Of a stretch of 15,597 nt of DNA, positions 5,372 through 12,183 are shown in pieces; position 1 is the stretch's first letter; each line of letters begins with the position of its first letter. Under the pieces are notes generated by a model. That model was not told where the DNA came from. It saw only the letters and a list, made by a program, of their open reading frames with translations, and searched no databases. The DNA lies in the NCBI GenBank assembly GCA_022614795.1, contig JAKEHX010000478.1, forward strand, positions 1 to 15,597, written 5' to 3'. This stretch comes from Planctomycetaceae bacterium (GTDB lineage Bacteria > Planctomycetota > Planctomycetia > Pirellulales > Pirellulaceae). Position numbers and translations under genes: made by a program.

Positions 5372-7543
5372 ATGACAACTCATCAACGGTTGTTCGCCCT
5401 GGTTGGATTGTTCGCTATCGGCGTGGTCAGTCCATTGGCCGCCCAAGCGCCGCCTCCGTCGTGGGTCGAGATGTTCGATCAGGGCGAGGTCGATCCCAAC
5501 CTTAAAGGGATCAGCACGCCGCGGGGCATCAAGCTCGAAATCGTGGCAGAGGGCGTCGCGGTTGGACAGCCGCTGGCGATAGCGTTTGGCGAGCACGCGG
5601 GCATGTTGATTTTGCAGGCCAAAACACGCCGGTCGCCGGAGCAACTTGTGGAGCTGCGCGACGCCGCGGCCAATGGCAAGTTCGGAATGTCCGGGATCGT
5701 CATGCGCGATCTGGAGGGATACACGAGTCTCCTGGTCGATGACGGCTGGTTCTACTTCGCAGGCAAGGGGCAGGTAATCCGCCGGCGCGCGATGGATGGC
5801 CAGCTTGCGGAGACAGCACTGGCGGCAGCGGACGCGAAGCAGGGTCCGCCAACCAACGTCTCGCCTGACCGGAAGTGGATCGAGCAAACGCTCATTCGCG
5901 GCCTGAGCGACAAGTCAGCCGACCAAACCGGCGGCCTGGCGCAAGGTCTGGACGGCGCCCTCTATCTCGCCATCGGCGGCACCGTCAATCGGGCCGAAAG
6001 CTGGGACAGATCGAAGGCGACCATCCTGGGAAGCGGAGCAATCTTCCGCTTTCGACCCGACGGATCGAAAATGCAGGAATTCGCTCGCGGCTTTGCAATT
6101 CCCACCGGCTCCCCGGCCCAAGACGCCGTGGGCAACTTCTTTCAGGCCGACAAGCTCTCGTCCGGCTCACGACTCGTTCACGTACTCGAAGGGGGCGACT
6201 ATGGCTGGCGAGCCGACATCGACCCGCCGCGACTCGATCGTCCTGGTACATTGCCCGCCATGCTGCAGTCCGCATCGCTGACGGCAAACTCCGCGCTCGT
6301 GTGTCGCGGCCGGGCATTTCCAAAGCAACTGCAAGGCGTGCTTCTCGCGGCGGATGCCCAGTCGGCCGTCGTGCAGGCCCACGTCATCGCGCTAGAGGGC
6401 AATACGTTCGCGGCCCGCCAGCAATTCCACCTCCTGCGCGGCGAGCGAGATTCGTTTGGGCCCAGTGTCCTGACGATGGGCCCCGAGGGTGCGATTTACC
6501 TCGTCGCGTCCCACCCCGCCGGCAACCGCATTTTGCGGCTCACCTGGTCTGGCACGAAGTCCACCCCGGCGATTGAAACTCCCGTGCTGGCGAAATATGA
6601 GCTTCCAGCGCCGCTTTCTCCGGCCGACTGCCTGGCGCTCGCCCAGGACAAGTCGAAACCGGCAGCCGAGCGCGCCGCCGCGCTGGGATGGGCGTGCCGG
6701 CAGTGGGACAACAAGGTGCTCGATGCTTGCCTGGCAATCTTCGAGGACGAAAACGCCGACCTCATGCGGCTGGCTGCCGATGCCCTGGGGGACCACTTGC
6801 CGGACGATGCCGAGACTCAACAGCGGCTAGCCGACACCATGCAGCACAAGTTGCTACAGGGGCCGCTTCCGGTGCGGCGGTCGCTGTACATCGCCCTGGG
6901 CAAGCTCGGCACCAGGCTCGACACGACGCCGGAGTGGATCTTCGAAGCGACGTCGGTCACGCCGGATGTCCATGCCAATCGTTACCTGTTCGACGCTCAC
7001 GTGCGGGCGGCGGAAATGCCCAAGGGCTGGGCCACGGAACTATTGCTCGGCAATCTGGAGGTCGCCCTGTTTGATGCCAATCCCGAGCCCCAGGAGCGCG
7101 ACCGTCTGAAGAAATTCGTCACGGCGACCGCCGAGCAGATGCGGACCCGGGAGCTGGCCAACTTCCTCGACAAGTCGATCAAGGGCGAGAAGGATTACTT
7201 CTCGAAGCTCGACGCGCCGCTTCAGGCGCGCCTGCTCGCGGCCTACCAGAACGTGCTCGTCGATCCGCCGGTCCATGCCGACGCGGTGGCTCAGTGGCTC
7301 GAAAAACACCCTTCGCCAGCGCCGGAAGTGCTGCTGGCCACCTGGCAAACGCTCGGCAAAGTCGGCACATCCAAGCCGGAAATGACAACCGCCCTCGTCA
7401 AGCCGCTTCTCGCCTCGGGCAAGCTCGACGCCGCACTTAGGCCGAGCGTCATCGCCGCCTTGGAGCGCCACCGCGATCCGGCGAAGCGCGGCGAAATCGA
7501 CGCCTTGATCGAATCGGTGAAGCGGGCAAGCGAGAAGCAGTAG
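5372..7543 (+). CDS. Secreted propeller protein of the planctomycete 'membrane-bound dehydrogenase' (TIGR02604-like) type, without haem motif
   Basis: The protein has 723 residues with a clear signal peptide (MTTHQRLFALVGLFAIGVVS, cleavage probably after AQA at 26), so it acts outside the cytoplasmic membrane. The N-terminal half (about 45-400) resembles the six-bladed soluble glucose dehydrogenase-like propeller of PVC-group proteins: QGLDGALYLAIGG (191-203), GSGAIFRFRPDG (220-231), GNFFQADKLSSGS (254-266) and the marker GGDYGWR (274-280). The C-terminal half (about 415-720) is Ala/Leu-rich and helical and may be HEAT-like repeats. Relatives usually continue into a C-terminal cytochrome c domain with CxxCH; no CxxCH occurs here. 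The family is often linked to polysaccharide or sugar oxidation, but substrate and activity are unknown. The ATG is chosen for the signal peptide; no clear ribosome binding site is seen. It converges closely on the minus-strand gene ending at 7574. Confidence 0.85.
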   Translation: MTTHQRLFALVGLFAIGVVSPLAAQAPPPSWVEMFDQGEVDPNLKGISTPRGIKLEIVAEGVAVGQPLAIAFGEHAGMLILQAKTRRSPEQLVELRDAAANGKFGMSGIVMRDLEGYTSLLVDDGWFYFAGKGQVIRRRAMDGQLAETALAAADAKQGPPTNVSPDRKWIEQTLIRGLSDKSADQTGGLAQGLDGALYLAIGGTVNRAESWDRSKATILGSGAIFRFRPDGSKMQEFARGFAIPTGSPAQDAVGNFFQADKLSSGSRLVHVLEGGDYGWRADIDPPRLDRPGTLPAMLQSASLTANSALVCRGRAFPKQLQGVLLAADAQSAVVQAHVIALEGNTFAARQQFHLLRGERDSFGPSVLTMGPEGAIYLVASHPAGNRILRLTWSGTKSTPAIETPVLAKYELPAPLSPADCLALAQDKSKPAAERAAALGWACRQWDNKVLDACLAIFEDENADLMRLAADALGDHLPDDAETQQRLADTMQHKLLQGPLPVRRSLYIALGKLGTRLDTTPEWIFEATSVTPDVHANRYLFDAHVRAAEMPKGWATELLLGNLEVALFDANPEPQERDRLKKFVTATAEQMRTRELANFLDKSIKGEKDYFSKLDAPLQARLLAAYQNVLVDPPVHADAVAQWLEKHPSPAPEVLLATWQTLGKVGTSKPEMTTALVKPLLASGKLDAALRPSVIAALERHRDPAKRGEIDALIESVKRASEKQ

Positions 7544-7573
7544 GCTTGCAGGCAGCCTCCATATCAATTGGAC

Positions 7574-8368
7574 TCAATCCGGCTTGCTTCGCCGCACGGG
7601 CCGCAGGCGGCGTAGAAATGCCAGCCCCATGCCAAGTAGCGCCACGAGATACAGGCTGAACCAGATGCCGAAATAGGCCGGCCCATCCATGAACTCGATC
7701 GGTGAGATATTGCGGGCAACCGGACCCGTTGAGGACCAGGCAACCGCCGCCAGGACCCAAGTTAAAAGCCCCGTCGTCCACAGTGCCAGAATGGCCAGCG
7801 CCGCGAAACGGCACCAGGCGGGGATCGGCTGCGTGCGCGGCGTCTTGGGCGGCTGATGAATGCGCTCGCGATATTGTTCGACGAGGTCGAATGCCTCGTG
7901 CCGCTCGTAGGCCGGGACTTCAACCAGCTCGTCGTCGCCGCGGAATGAGCGCCGGGGATGCAGGCCCGCCTTGGCGAGCAACTCCGCGCAGCGGCCGGTC
8001 TTGAGCTTGGAACTCGCTGCGGCCACGACGACCCAACTGTCATGATCCAACCCGGCGGCCAGCGGGCCAGGCGCGTGCGGATCGTCCTGGGCCTTGGCCA
8101 CCGCCGTCAGCACCGAGCGAATCTGGCCCAGCGACTTGGCCGGCTTGCCGTCAAGCGCCTTGGCCTCGGCCGAATCGAACACCAGTGTCGAAGGCTTGCC
8201 CGGCTGCGGCTCCCAGTCGCTGTTGCCGTAGCAGGCCAATAGAAAACGATACAGGCGGACCTGCATCCGGGCCAACCAGGCCGCGCGGGGAGTTGCGCCG
8301 ACAGTCTCCTCGGCCGCGGCGAGTCGTTGCCGCCAATCGGAGATCAGTTGGTCGCGGGTTGTGGTCAT
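7574..8368 (-). CDS. Protein of unknown function with two C-terminal membrane helices
   Basis: The protein has 264 residues from the ATG at 8368. An in-frame TTG two codons upstream is an alternative but has no better support. The first 175 or so residues are soluble and mixed in character, starting with an N-terminal helix (RDQLISDWRQRLAAAEETVG). Two hydrophobic helices follow at about 188-211 and 231-252, then a basic tail (LRRLRPVRRSKPD), which suggests a cytoplasmic N-terminal domain held to the inner membrane. No motif that I recognise is present. It starts 21 nt after the coaC stop on the same strand, so it is probably the last gene of the minus-strand cluster. Its function cannot be inferred from that position. 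Confidence 0.75.
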   Translation of the reverse strand: MTTTRDQLISDWRQRLAAAEETVGATPRAAWLARMQVRLYRFLLACYGNSDWEPQPGKPSTLVFDSAEAKALDGKPAKSLGQIRSVLTAVAKAQDDPHAPGPLAAGLDHDSWVVVAAASSKLKTGRCAELLAKAGLHPRRSFRGDDELVEVPAYERHEAFDLVEQYRERIHQPPKTPRTQPIPAWCRFAALAILALWTTGLLTWVLAAVAWSSTGPVARNISPIEFMDGPAYFGIWFSLYLVALLGMGLAFLRRLRPVRRSKPD

Positions 8369-8389
8369 AACCAACCACCATCCCAGGCA

Positions 8390-8941
8390 TCACGATCCGC
8401 GTGATACCAACAGTTGCTTCACTACCTCGACGATCTTCTCCGGGGCCGCCATTCGCCCCGCCCCGACCTGCCGGCAGCTCAGCCAGCCTGACTCGGGGTC
8501 AATGAATTGTACGCCGTCAGCCCGCAATTGTGCCACGTTGCGCTGGACGGCTTGCTTCTCCCACATGGCCGTGTTCATCGCTGGGGCCACGAGCACGCGG
8601 CCGGTAAACGCCAGGTACAGCGTTGAAAGCAGGTCGTCGGCCAGGCCGTGCGCCGCCTTGGCCAGAAAATCGGCGGACGCCGGCGCCACGATTAATAGCT
8701 CCGCTCGCTCGGCCAGCTCAATATGCGCGCCCAGAGGAAATTGCGCTTCGTCAAAGACTTTGCGGGCGACCGGGCGGCCGGTCAGGGCGGCAAACGTCGC
8801 GGCGCCGACAAACTGCTCCGCCGCCGCCGTCGTCACCACGGTCACGCCCGCGCCTGCCTGCACGAGCTGGCTGACCAGGGCCGCGGTCTTGTAGGCCGCG
8901 ATGCCGCCAGTCACTCCCACGACAATTTCGCGGCCGTTCAT
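8390..8941 (-). CDS. coaC: Phosphopantothenoylcysteine decarboxylase (stand-alone CoaC)
   Basis: An FMN-dependent enzyme of coenzyme A synthesis that decarboxylates 4'-phosphopantothenoylcysteine to 4'-phosphopantetheine in the cytoplasm. At 183 residues it covers only the CoaC half of the bacterial CoaBC (Dfp) fusion. The HFCD-family features are present: the N-terminal flavin loop VGVTGGIAAYK (8-18), the catalytic His73 in AHIELA, PAMNTAMW (120-127), and the cysteine of the substrate flap, Cys156 in GWLSCRQVGAGRM. The residues flanking that cysteine (Ser before, Arg after) differ from the common LACG. No CoaB ligase domain follows, so the ligase must be encoded elsewhere. It lies 21 nt after rpoZ; gmk-rpoZ-coaBC is a common bacterial order, which supports the call. 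Confidence 0.92.
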   Translation of the reverse strand: MNGREIVVGVTGGIAAYKTAALVSQLVQAGAGVTVVTTAAAEQFVGAATFAALTGRPVARKVFDEAQFPLGAHIELAERAELLIVAPASADFLAKAAHGLADDLLSTLYLAFTGRVLVAPAMNTAMWEKQAVQRNVAQLRADGVQFIDPESGWLSCRQVGAGRMAAPEKIVEVVKQLLVSRGS

Positions 8942-8962
8942 GTCTGACGTGGACTAGAAAGT

Positions 8963-9226
8963 CTAAAGATCGCCCAAGTCCAGCTCCATCGACTCGCCCG
9001 TTCCCTGAAATTCGCCGACCAACTTCACCTGCTGCGATGCATCGAGATAAATCTTGTCTTCCAGGATTTCCTGGAGCACGACCTGCATCTTGTCCTGCGT
9101 GCTCAGGTCCACCAGCGGCCGGCTGCCGGCGTTGAGCTGCACGAGCCGCTTCTGAATCAGCGTGCTCAGCTTAAAGCGGCCTCCGACTTTGATGACGATC
9201 TGCTCTTCTCTCAAGGCATCGAGCAT
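8963..9226 (-). CDS. rpoZ: DNA-directed RNA polymerase omega subunit
   Basis: The small subunit that clamps the C-terminal part of the beta-prime subunit and aids assembly of RNA polymerase; in some bacteria it also forms a (p)ppGpp site. The protein has 87 residues. The core is FKLSTLIQKRLVQLNAGSRP (about 18-37), matching the omega pattern in which a helix with [RK]-[RK]-L-x-x-L-x-x-G-[SA]-x-P precedes the conserved segment. It is followed by a helix (QDKMQVVLQEILEDKIYL) and an acidic tail. It is diverged from proteobacterial omega, as expected for planctomycetes, so the call leans partly on its position between gmk and coaC. Its start overlaps the end of gmk by 16 nt and is preceded by AAGGAG, 5 nt before the ATG, so translation is probably coupled to gmk. 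Confidence 0.88.
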   Translation of the reverse strand: MLDALREEQIVIKVGGRFKLSTLIQKRLVQLNAGSRPLVDLSTQDKMQVVLQEILEDKIYLDASQQVKLVGEFQGTGESMELDLGDL

Positions 9227-9861
9227 GGCGGCTCCTTGGCGTGGCGGGACAGTATGGCACAGATTTCGCGAACGGCCGTGGGCACGTCGCGGTTGATGAC
9301 TTCGTAACGATAGCGGTCTTTGAAGGCCAGCTCGCGGCGGGCGACTTCCAGGCGGCGGCGGATCGATTCCTCGGTTTCGGTTTGGCGCTGACGAAGACGG
9401 CGCTCCAGCTCGTCGATCGATCCGCTGTGAAGGAAGATGCTGAGCAAGTCGGGATGCTGGAGCATCACGTCGGTTGCACCCTCGACATCAATCTCCAAGA
9501 TTACCCACTTTCCCGCCGCAAGTCCAGAGGCCACTTGACTTTGCAGCGTGCCGTACCAGTCTCCCCGGCCATAAACTTCTTTACACTCCAGGAACTCGCC
9601 GGCTGCTCTCCGCCGGGCGAATTCTTCGTGCGACAGGAAAAAGTAGTTGACCCGCTCGACCTCGTCCTCTCGGGCCTTGCGCGTGGTCGCCGAAACGCTC
9701 AGCACCAGCGGCAACGGGCAGCTTCCCGGCCGCAATAGCTCGCGCACGACGGTCGATTTTCCCGCGCCCGATGGGCCGGAAATGACGACCAGGCGTCCGG
9801 GCGGCTGAGGAGAAGTCATTGGGGCTTGGTCACTCGTCATTTGACTTTCGTCATTCGACAT
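9211..9861 (-). CDS. gmk: Guanylate kinase
   Basis: Transfers phosphate from ATP to GMP, giving GDP, in the cytoplasm; essential for GTP supply and for recycling c-di-GMP and other guanine nucleotides. Numbered from the ATG at 9861, the P-loop GPSGAGKST lies at 29-37, followed by the GMP-binding SVSATTRKARE and VNYFFLSHEEF. Further on are EVYGRGDWYGT, ILEIDVEGA (Walker B region) and the RLRQRQTETEESIRRRL lid. The domain is complete. The first 15-20 residues (MSNDESQMTSDQAPMTS) are not family sequence: bases 9834-9862 are a copy of the intergenic repeat at 1460-1488. Starts at 9840 or 9819 are equally possible, and none has a Shine-Dalgarno site. The 9861 start overlaps the yicC stop by 11 nt, which would allow coupling; the 3' end overlaps rpoZ by 16 nt. 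Confidence 0.95.
   Translation of the reverse strand: MSNDESQMTSDQAPMTSPQPPGRLVVISGPSGAGKSTVVRELLRPGSCPLPLVLSVSATTRKAREDEVERVNYFFLSHEEFARRRAAGEFLECKEVYGRGDWYGTLQSQVASGLAAGKWVILEIDVEGATDVMLQHPDLLSIFLHSGSIDELERRLRQRQTETEESIRRRLEVARRELAFKDRYRYEVINRDVPTAVREICAILSRHAKEPPCSMP
9232..9237 (-). promoter_or_regulatory. rpoZ ribosome binding site inside gmk
   Basis: AAGGAG on the minus strand stands 5 nt before the rpoZ ATG, within the last codons of gmk. It is the strongest Shine-Dalgarno match in the cluster and fixes the rpoZ start at 9226. Confidence 0.7.
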
Positions 9862-9862
9862 T
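9834..9862. repeat. Second copy of the 'tcgtcatttgactttcg' repeat at the yicC/gmk junction
   Basis: These 29 bases match 1460-1488 at 28 positions, in the same orientation; the difference is t versus a at 9851. On the minus strand the copy covers the last yicC codons (Asn-Val-Glu-stop) and the first nine or so codons of the gmk frame. It shows that an intergenic repeat has become part of a coding junction. Confidence 0.85.
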
Positions 9863-10735
9863 TTGGATCATCTCCCGCATCCGTTCGATCGATGATTTCA
9901 TCTCGATCACGTGCCGGGCAATTTCGGCGTCGTTGGCTTTGGAGCCGATCGTGTTCGTCTCGCGGAACATCTCCTGCGTCAGGAACTCGAGCTTGCGGCC
10001 GCTCGACTCGTCCGTTGCCATCACCGTATCGAACTGCTCCAAGTGGCTTCGCAGCCGCACGATCTCCTCGGCGACGTCGCTCCGCTCAGCGAAGATGCCG
10101 ACCTCGCGGACGATGTCTGCCGGCTGGATTTGAACGCCCAGCTCGCCCAAGAGCTTGTTGAGCCGATCGCTGAGGCGCGAGCGGAAGGCATCGACCACCT
10201 GCGGAGCGCGGCGCTCGACCGCGGCCAGCTCGGCGGCGATCGCGCGGGCGTTGGCGGCCAGGTCCGAGGCCATCGACCGCCCCTCATCGGCCCGCATCCT
10301 GGCGAGGCTATTCAGCGCCTCGGACAGCACCGACTCGATCAGCGGCCATTGCAACTCGATCTGCGCCAGCTCCGCCGTCGGCTCGCGGACCACGCCTGGC
10401 AGGGTGAGCAGCGACGCGAGCGGCACCGACTCGCCCTGGACCGGCTTGCCCACGATCCGCTCGAGCTGCGCCAGATAGCCCCGCAGCACCACCTCATTCA
10501 GCCGATAATCCTCGGCGGTCGGCTGGCGATCGACGACCAGGCCCACTTGAATCGTGCCGCGGCGAATGTGCTGGCGGACGATACTCTCGACTTGCGGCTC
10601 GAGCGATTGATAGCCCTCGGTTGCCCGAAAACTGAACTTCAAATACCGATTGTTGACGGTGCGGACTTCGACCCCGACGGAAACCCCGTCTGCACGGCGA
10701 TGAGCCTCTCCATGGCCAGTCATGCTCAGGAGCAA
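9851..10735 (-). CDS. yicC: YicC/YloC family endoribonuclease
   Basis: The protein has 294 residues, the usual YicC family length. Family members have been reported as endoribonucleases that affect mRNA and small-RNA turnover; activity here is by homology. The N-terminal signature MLLSMTGHGEA, the VEVRTVNNRYL strand (27-37) and the C-terminal DUF1732 block (GRKLEFLTQEMFRETNTIGSK, then MREMIQNVE at the end) are all present. The TTG at 10735 is preferred because it gives the common M-x-x-SMTG start and has GGGAG 10 nt upstream; the ATG at 10723 would begin at the second Met. It is 21 nt downstream of secG and overlaps gmk by 11 nt. yicC-gmk-rpoZ is a frequent gene order in bacteria, which supports the call. 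The stop codon lies in repeat-derived DNA. Confidence 0.93.
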   Translation of the reverse strand: MLLSMTGHGEAHRRADGVSVGVEVRTVNNRYLKFSFRATEGYQSLEPQVESIVRQHIRRGTIQVGLVVDRQPTAEDYRLNEVVLRGYLAQLERIVGKPVQGESVPLASLLTLPGVVREPTAELAQIELQWPLIESVLSEALNSLARMRADEGRSMASDLAANARAIAAELAAVERRAPQVVDAFRSRLSDRLNKLLGELGVQIQPADIVREVGIFAERSDVAEEIVRLRSHLEQFDTVMATDESSGRKLEFLTQEMFRETNTIGSKANDAEIARHVIEMKSSIERMREMIQNVE

Positions 10736-10756
10736 GGGGGCAAGACTCCCGGAATG

Positions 10757-11299
10757 CTATGGATTGGTCTTCTTGGCGTCGTCAGCCGGCGCCGTTGAAG
10801 GTGGCGCGGGGGACGAGGGTGCGGCAGCCGGCGCGGATGTTGCAGGCAACGGAGGCGAGGCGGCGCCCTCGGTCTTCGACTCACCCGATATGCTGTCGCC
10901 GCTCGCGGGCTCTGCGGTCTTCGCGCCGCCGCTCGCGGGTGGAACCGTCTTGCCGTCCGATGTCTTTGTCACCTCGGGCCCGGTTGTCGTCTTGCCGTCG
11001 GTCTTGGCCTTCGCGGCCGGCGGCGGCGTTGCCGCAGCCGTCGATATGGGGTTCAGCACCTTCAGCGTCAGCATGCTGAGCAGAATCCAAATGGCGGCGA
11101 CGGCGATGGTGACGCGCGTGAACAGGTCGCCCGCTTTGGTGCCGAAAGCGCTCTGCCCGCCCATCCCGCCTAGCGCGCCGGTCAAGCCGCCGCCGCGGCC
11201 CCGCTGCACAAGGATGACCAGCATCAAGAAGACCGACAAGATGCTCAGCGGAATGCTGAAGGCGTAGTGTTTCCAGCTCACAGCCAATAGTTCGAACAT
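10757..11299 (-). CDS. secG: Protein translocase subunit SecG with a long disordered tail
   Basis: The auxiliary inner-membrane subunit of the SecYEG channel, aiding SecA-driven export. The first 75 residues are typical SecG: transmembrane helix 1 (about 13-32, YAFSIPLSILSVFLMLVILV), then the conserved loop QRGRGGGLTGALGGMGGQSAFG, then helix 2 (about 60-80). The remaining 95 or so residues are rich in Ala, Pro, Ser, Thr and Lys with no predicted structure; standard SecG has roughly 75-110 residues in total, so this tail is unusual, though extended tails of this kind are not rare in planctomycetes. The ATG at 11299 is preferred over the in-frame GTG at 11317, because AGGAG sits 10 nt upstream of the ATG and inside the longer version. 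It is 32 nt downstream of tpiA, a common partner. Confidence 0.92.
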   Translation of the reverse strand: MFELLAVSWKHYAFSIPLSILSVFLMLVILVQRGRGGGLTGALGGMGGQSAFGTKAGDLFTRVTIAVAAIWILLSMLTLKVLNPISTAAATPPPAAKAKTDGKTTTGPEVTKTSDGKTVPPASGGAKTAEPASGDSISGESKTEGAASPPLPATSAPAAAPSSPAPPSTAPADDAKKTNP

Positions 11300-11309
11300 G
11301 CCTGACGCA

Positions 11310-11314
11310 CTCCT
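11310..11314 (-). promoter_or_regulatory. Ribosome binding site deciding the secG start
   Basis: AGGAG on the minus strand lies 10 nt before ATG 11299 but overlaps the codons of the longer GTG-initiated frame, so it supports the shorter SecG. Confidence 0.55.
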
Positions 11315-11331
11315 CACACGCTATCGCGACA

Positions 11332-12090
11332 TTACTTACGGGCCGCGGCGACGATCGCCAAAAATCCCTCGGCCTTCAGCGAGGCGCCGCCGACCAGCGC
11401 CCCGTCGATGTTCGGCTGGCTGAGCAATGACGCCGCGTTTTCGGCATTCACGCTGCCGCCGTACTGAATCCGCACACTCGCCGCAACTTGTGAAGTGTAA
11501 CGGGTTTCCAGCAATTTGCGAAGGTCAGCATGCACCTCTTCTGCCTGCTCGGTCGTGGCCACCACGCCGGTGCCAATAGCCCACACCGGCTCGTAGGCGA
11601 TGACCAGTTTCACGACCTGCTCGGCGGTCAGCAGGCCCAGCGAGCCCTCGAGTTGTTCGCGGACGACGGCTTTGGTGCGATTGGCCTTGCGCTCGTCCAG
11701 CGTCTCGCCGACACAGACGATCGGCGTCAGCTGGGCAGCCAAGGCGGCGACGACCTTGCGGTTCACGTCGGCGCTTGTCTCCTTGAAGGTCGCCCGGCGC
11801 TCGCTGTGGCCGAGAATCACGTATTTGCAGCCCACGTCCACGAGCATCGCGGGGCTGACCTCGCCCGTGAACGCCCCCTTGGCCTCGTGATAGCAATTCT
11901 GAGCCCCCAGGCCAACCGCCGACCCTGCGAGCGCTTCGCCAACTGCGGCCAGGTAGACGGATGGCGGGCAGACCGCTACCTCGACATCCGCTTGTGTACC
12001 GACCCCATTCGCCACCGCCGTTGCCAAAGCAACGCCTTCGGCGCGCGTTGTGTTCATTTTCCAGTTGCCGGCGATGAACTTGCGTCGCAT
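11332..12090 (-). CDS. tpiA: Triosephosphate isomerase
   Basis: Interconverts dihydroxyacetone phosphate and glyceraldehyde 3-phosphate in glycolysis and gluconeogenesis; cytoplasmic dimer. The 252 residues match the family length. All catalytic residues are visible: Asn9 and Lys11 in AGNWKMN, His95 in ILGHSERR, and Glu167 in AYEPVWAIGTG, followed by the mobile loop 6. The C-terminal phosphate-binding motifs QYGGSV and DGALVGGASL are intact. The ATG at 12090 has GGAG 5 nt upstream (12096-12099). It precedes secG by 32 nt and follows the DAHP synthase gene by 93 nt. That gap contains short 'atccgtg' repeats, so it may have its own promoter there, although none is clear. Confidence 0.98.
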   Translation of the reverse strand: MRRKFIAGNWKMNTTRAEGVALATAVANGVGTQADVEVAVCPPSVYLAAVGEALAGSAVGLGAQNCYHEAKGAFTGEVSPAMLVDVGCKYVILGHSERRATFKETSADVNRKVVAALAAQLTPIVCVGETLDERKANRTKAVVREQLEGSLGLLTAEQVVKLVIAYEPVWAIGTGVVATTEQAEEVHADLRKLLETRYTSQVAASVRIQYGGSVNAENAASLLSQPNIDGALVGGASLKAEGFLAIVAAARK

Positions 12091-12126
12091 GAAGTCTCCG
12101 GTAATCCTCTCTTGGCTGCTCTTCTT

Positions 12127-12157
12127 ATCCGTGCCAATCCGTGTTTCATCCGTGGCT
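12127..12157. repeat. Short 'atccgtg' repeats between the DAHP synthase gene and tpiA
   Basis: Three atccgtg units (atccgtgccaatccgtgtttcatccgtgg) lie in the 93-nt gap within the cluster. They resemble the atccgcg units of the 5275-5354 palindrome, but no opposite arm is present. Part of the same family or a separate one cannot be decided here. Confidence 0.55.
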
Positions 12158-12183
12158 ACATATTCTGCGGCGGTCGGGTAGGG

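Noticed and set aside
7544..7573. Rho-independent terminator between convergent genes
   Set aside because: Only a 5-bp stem (7542-7558) with no T-run; too weak to call.
9911..10798. 295-codon open frame on the + strand opposite yicC
   Set aside because: Antisense to a full-length YicC; rich in Arg, Leu, His and Asp with no family resemblance.
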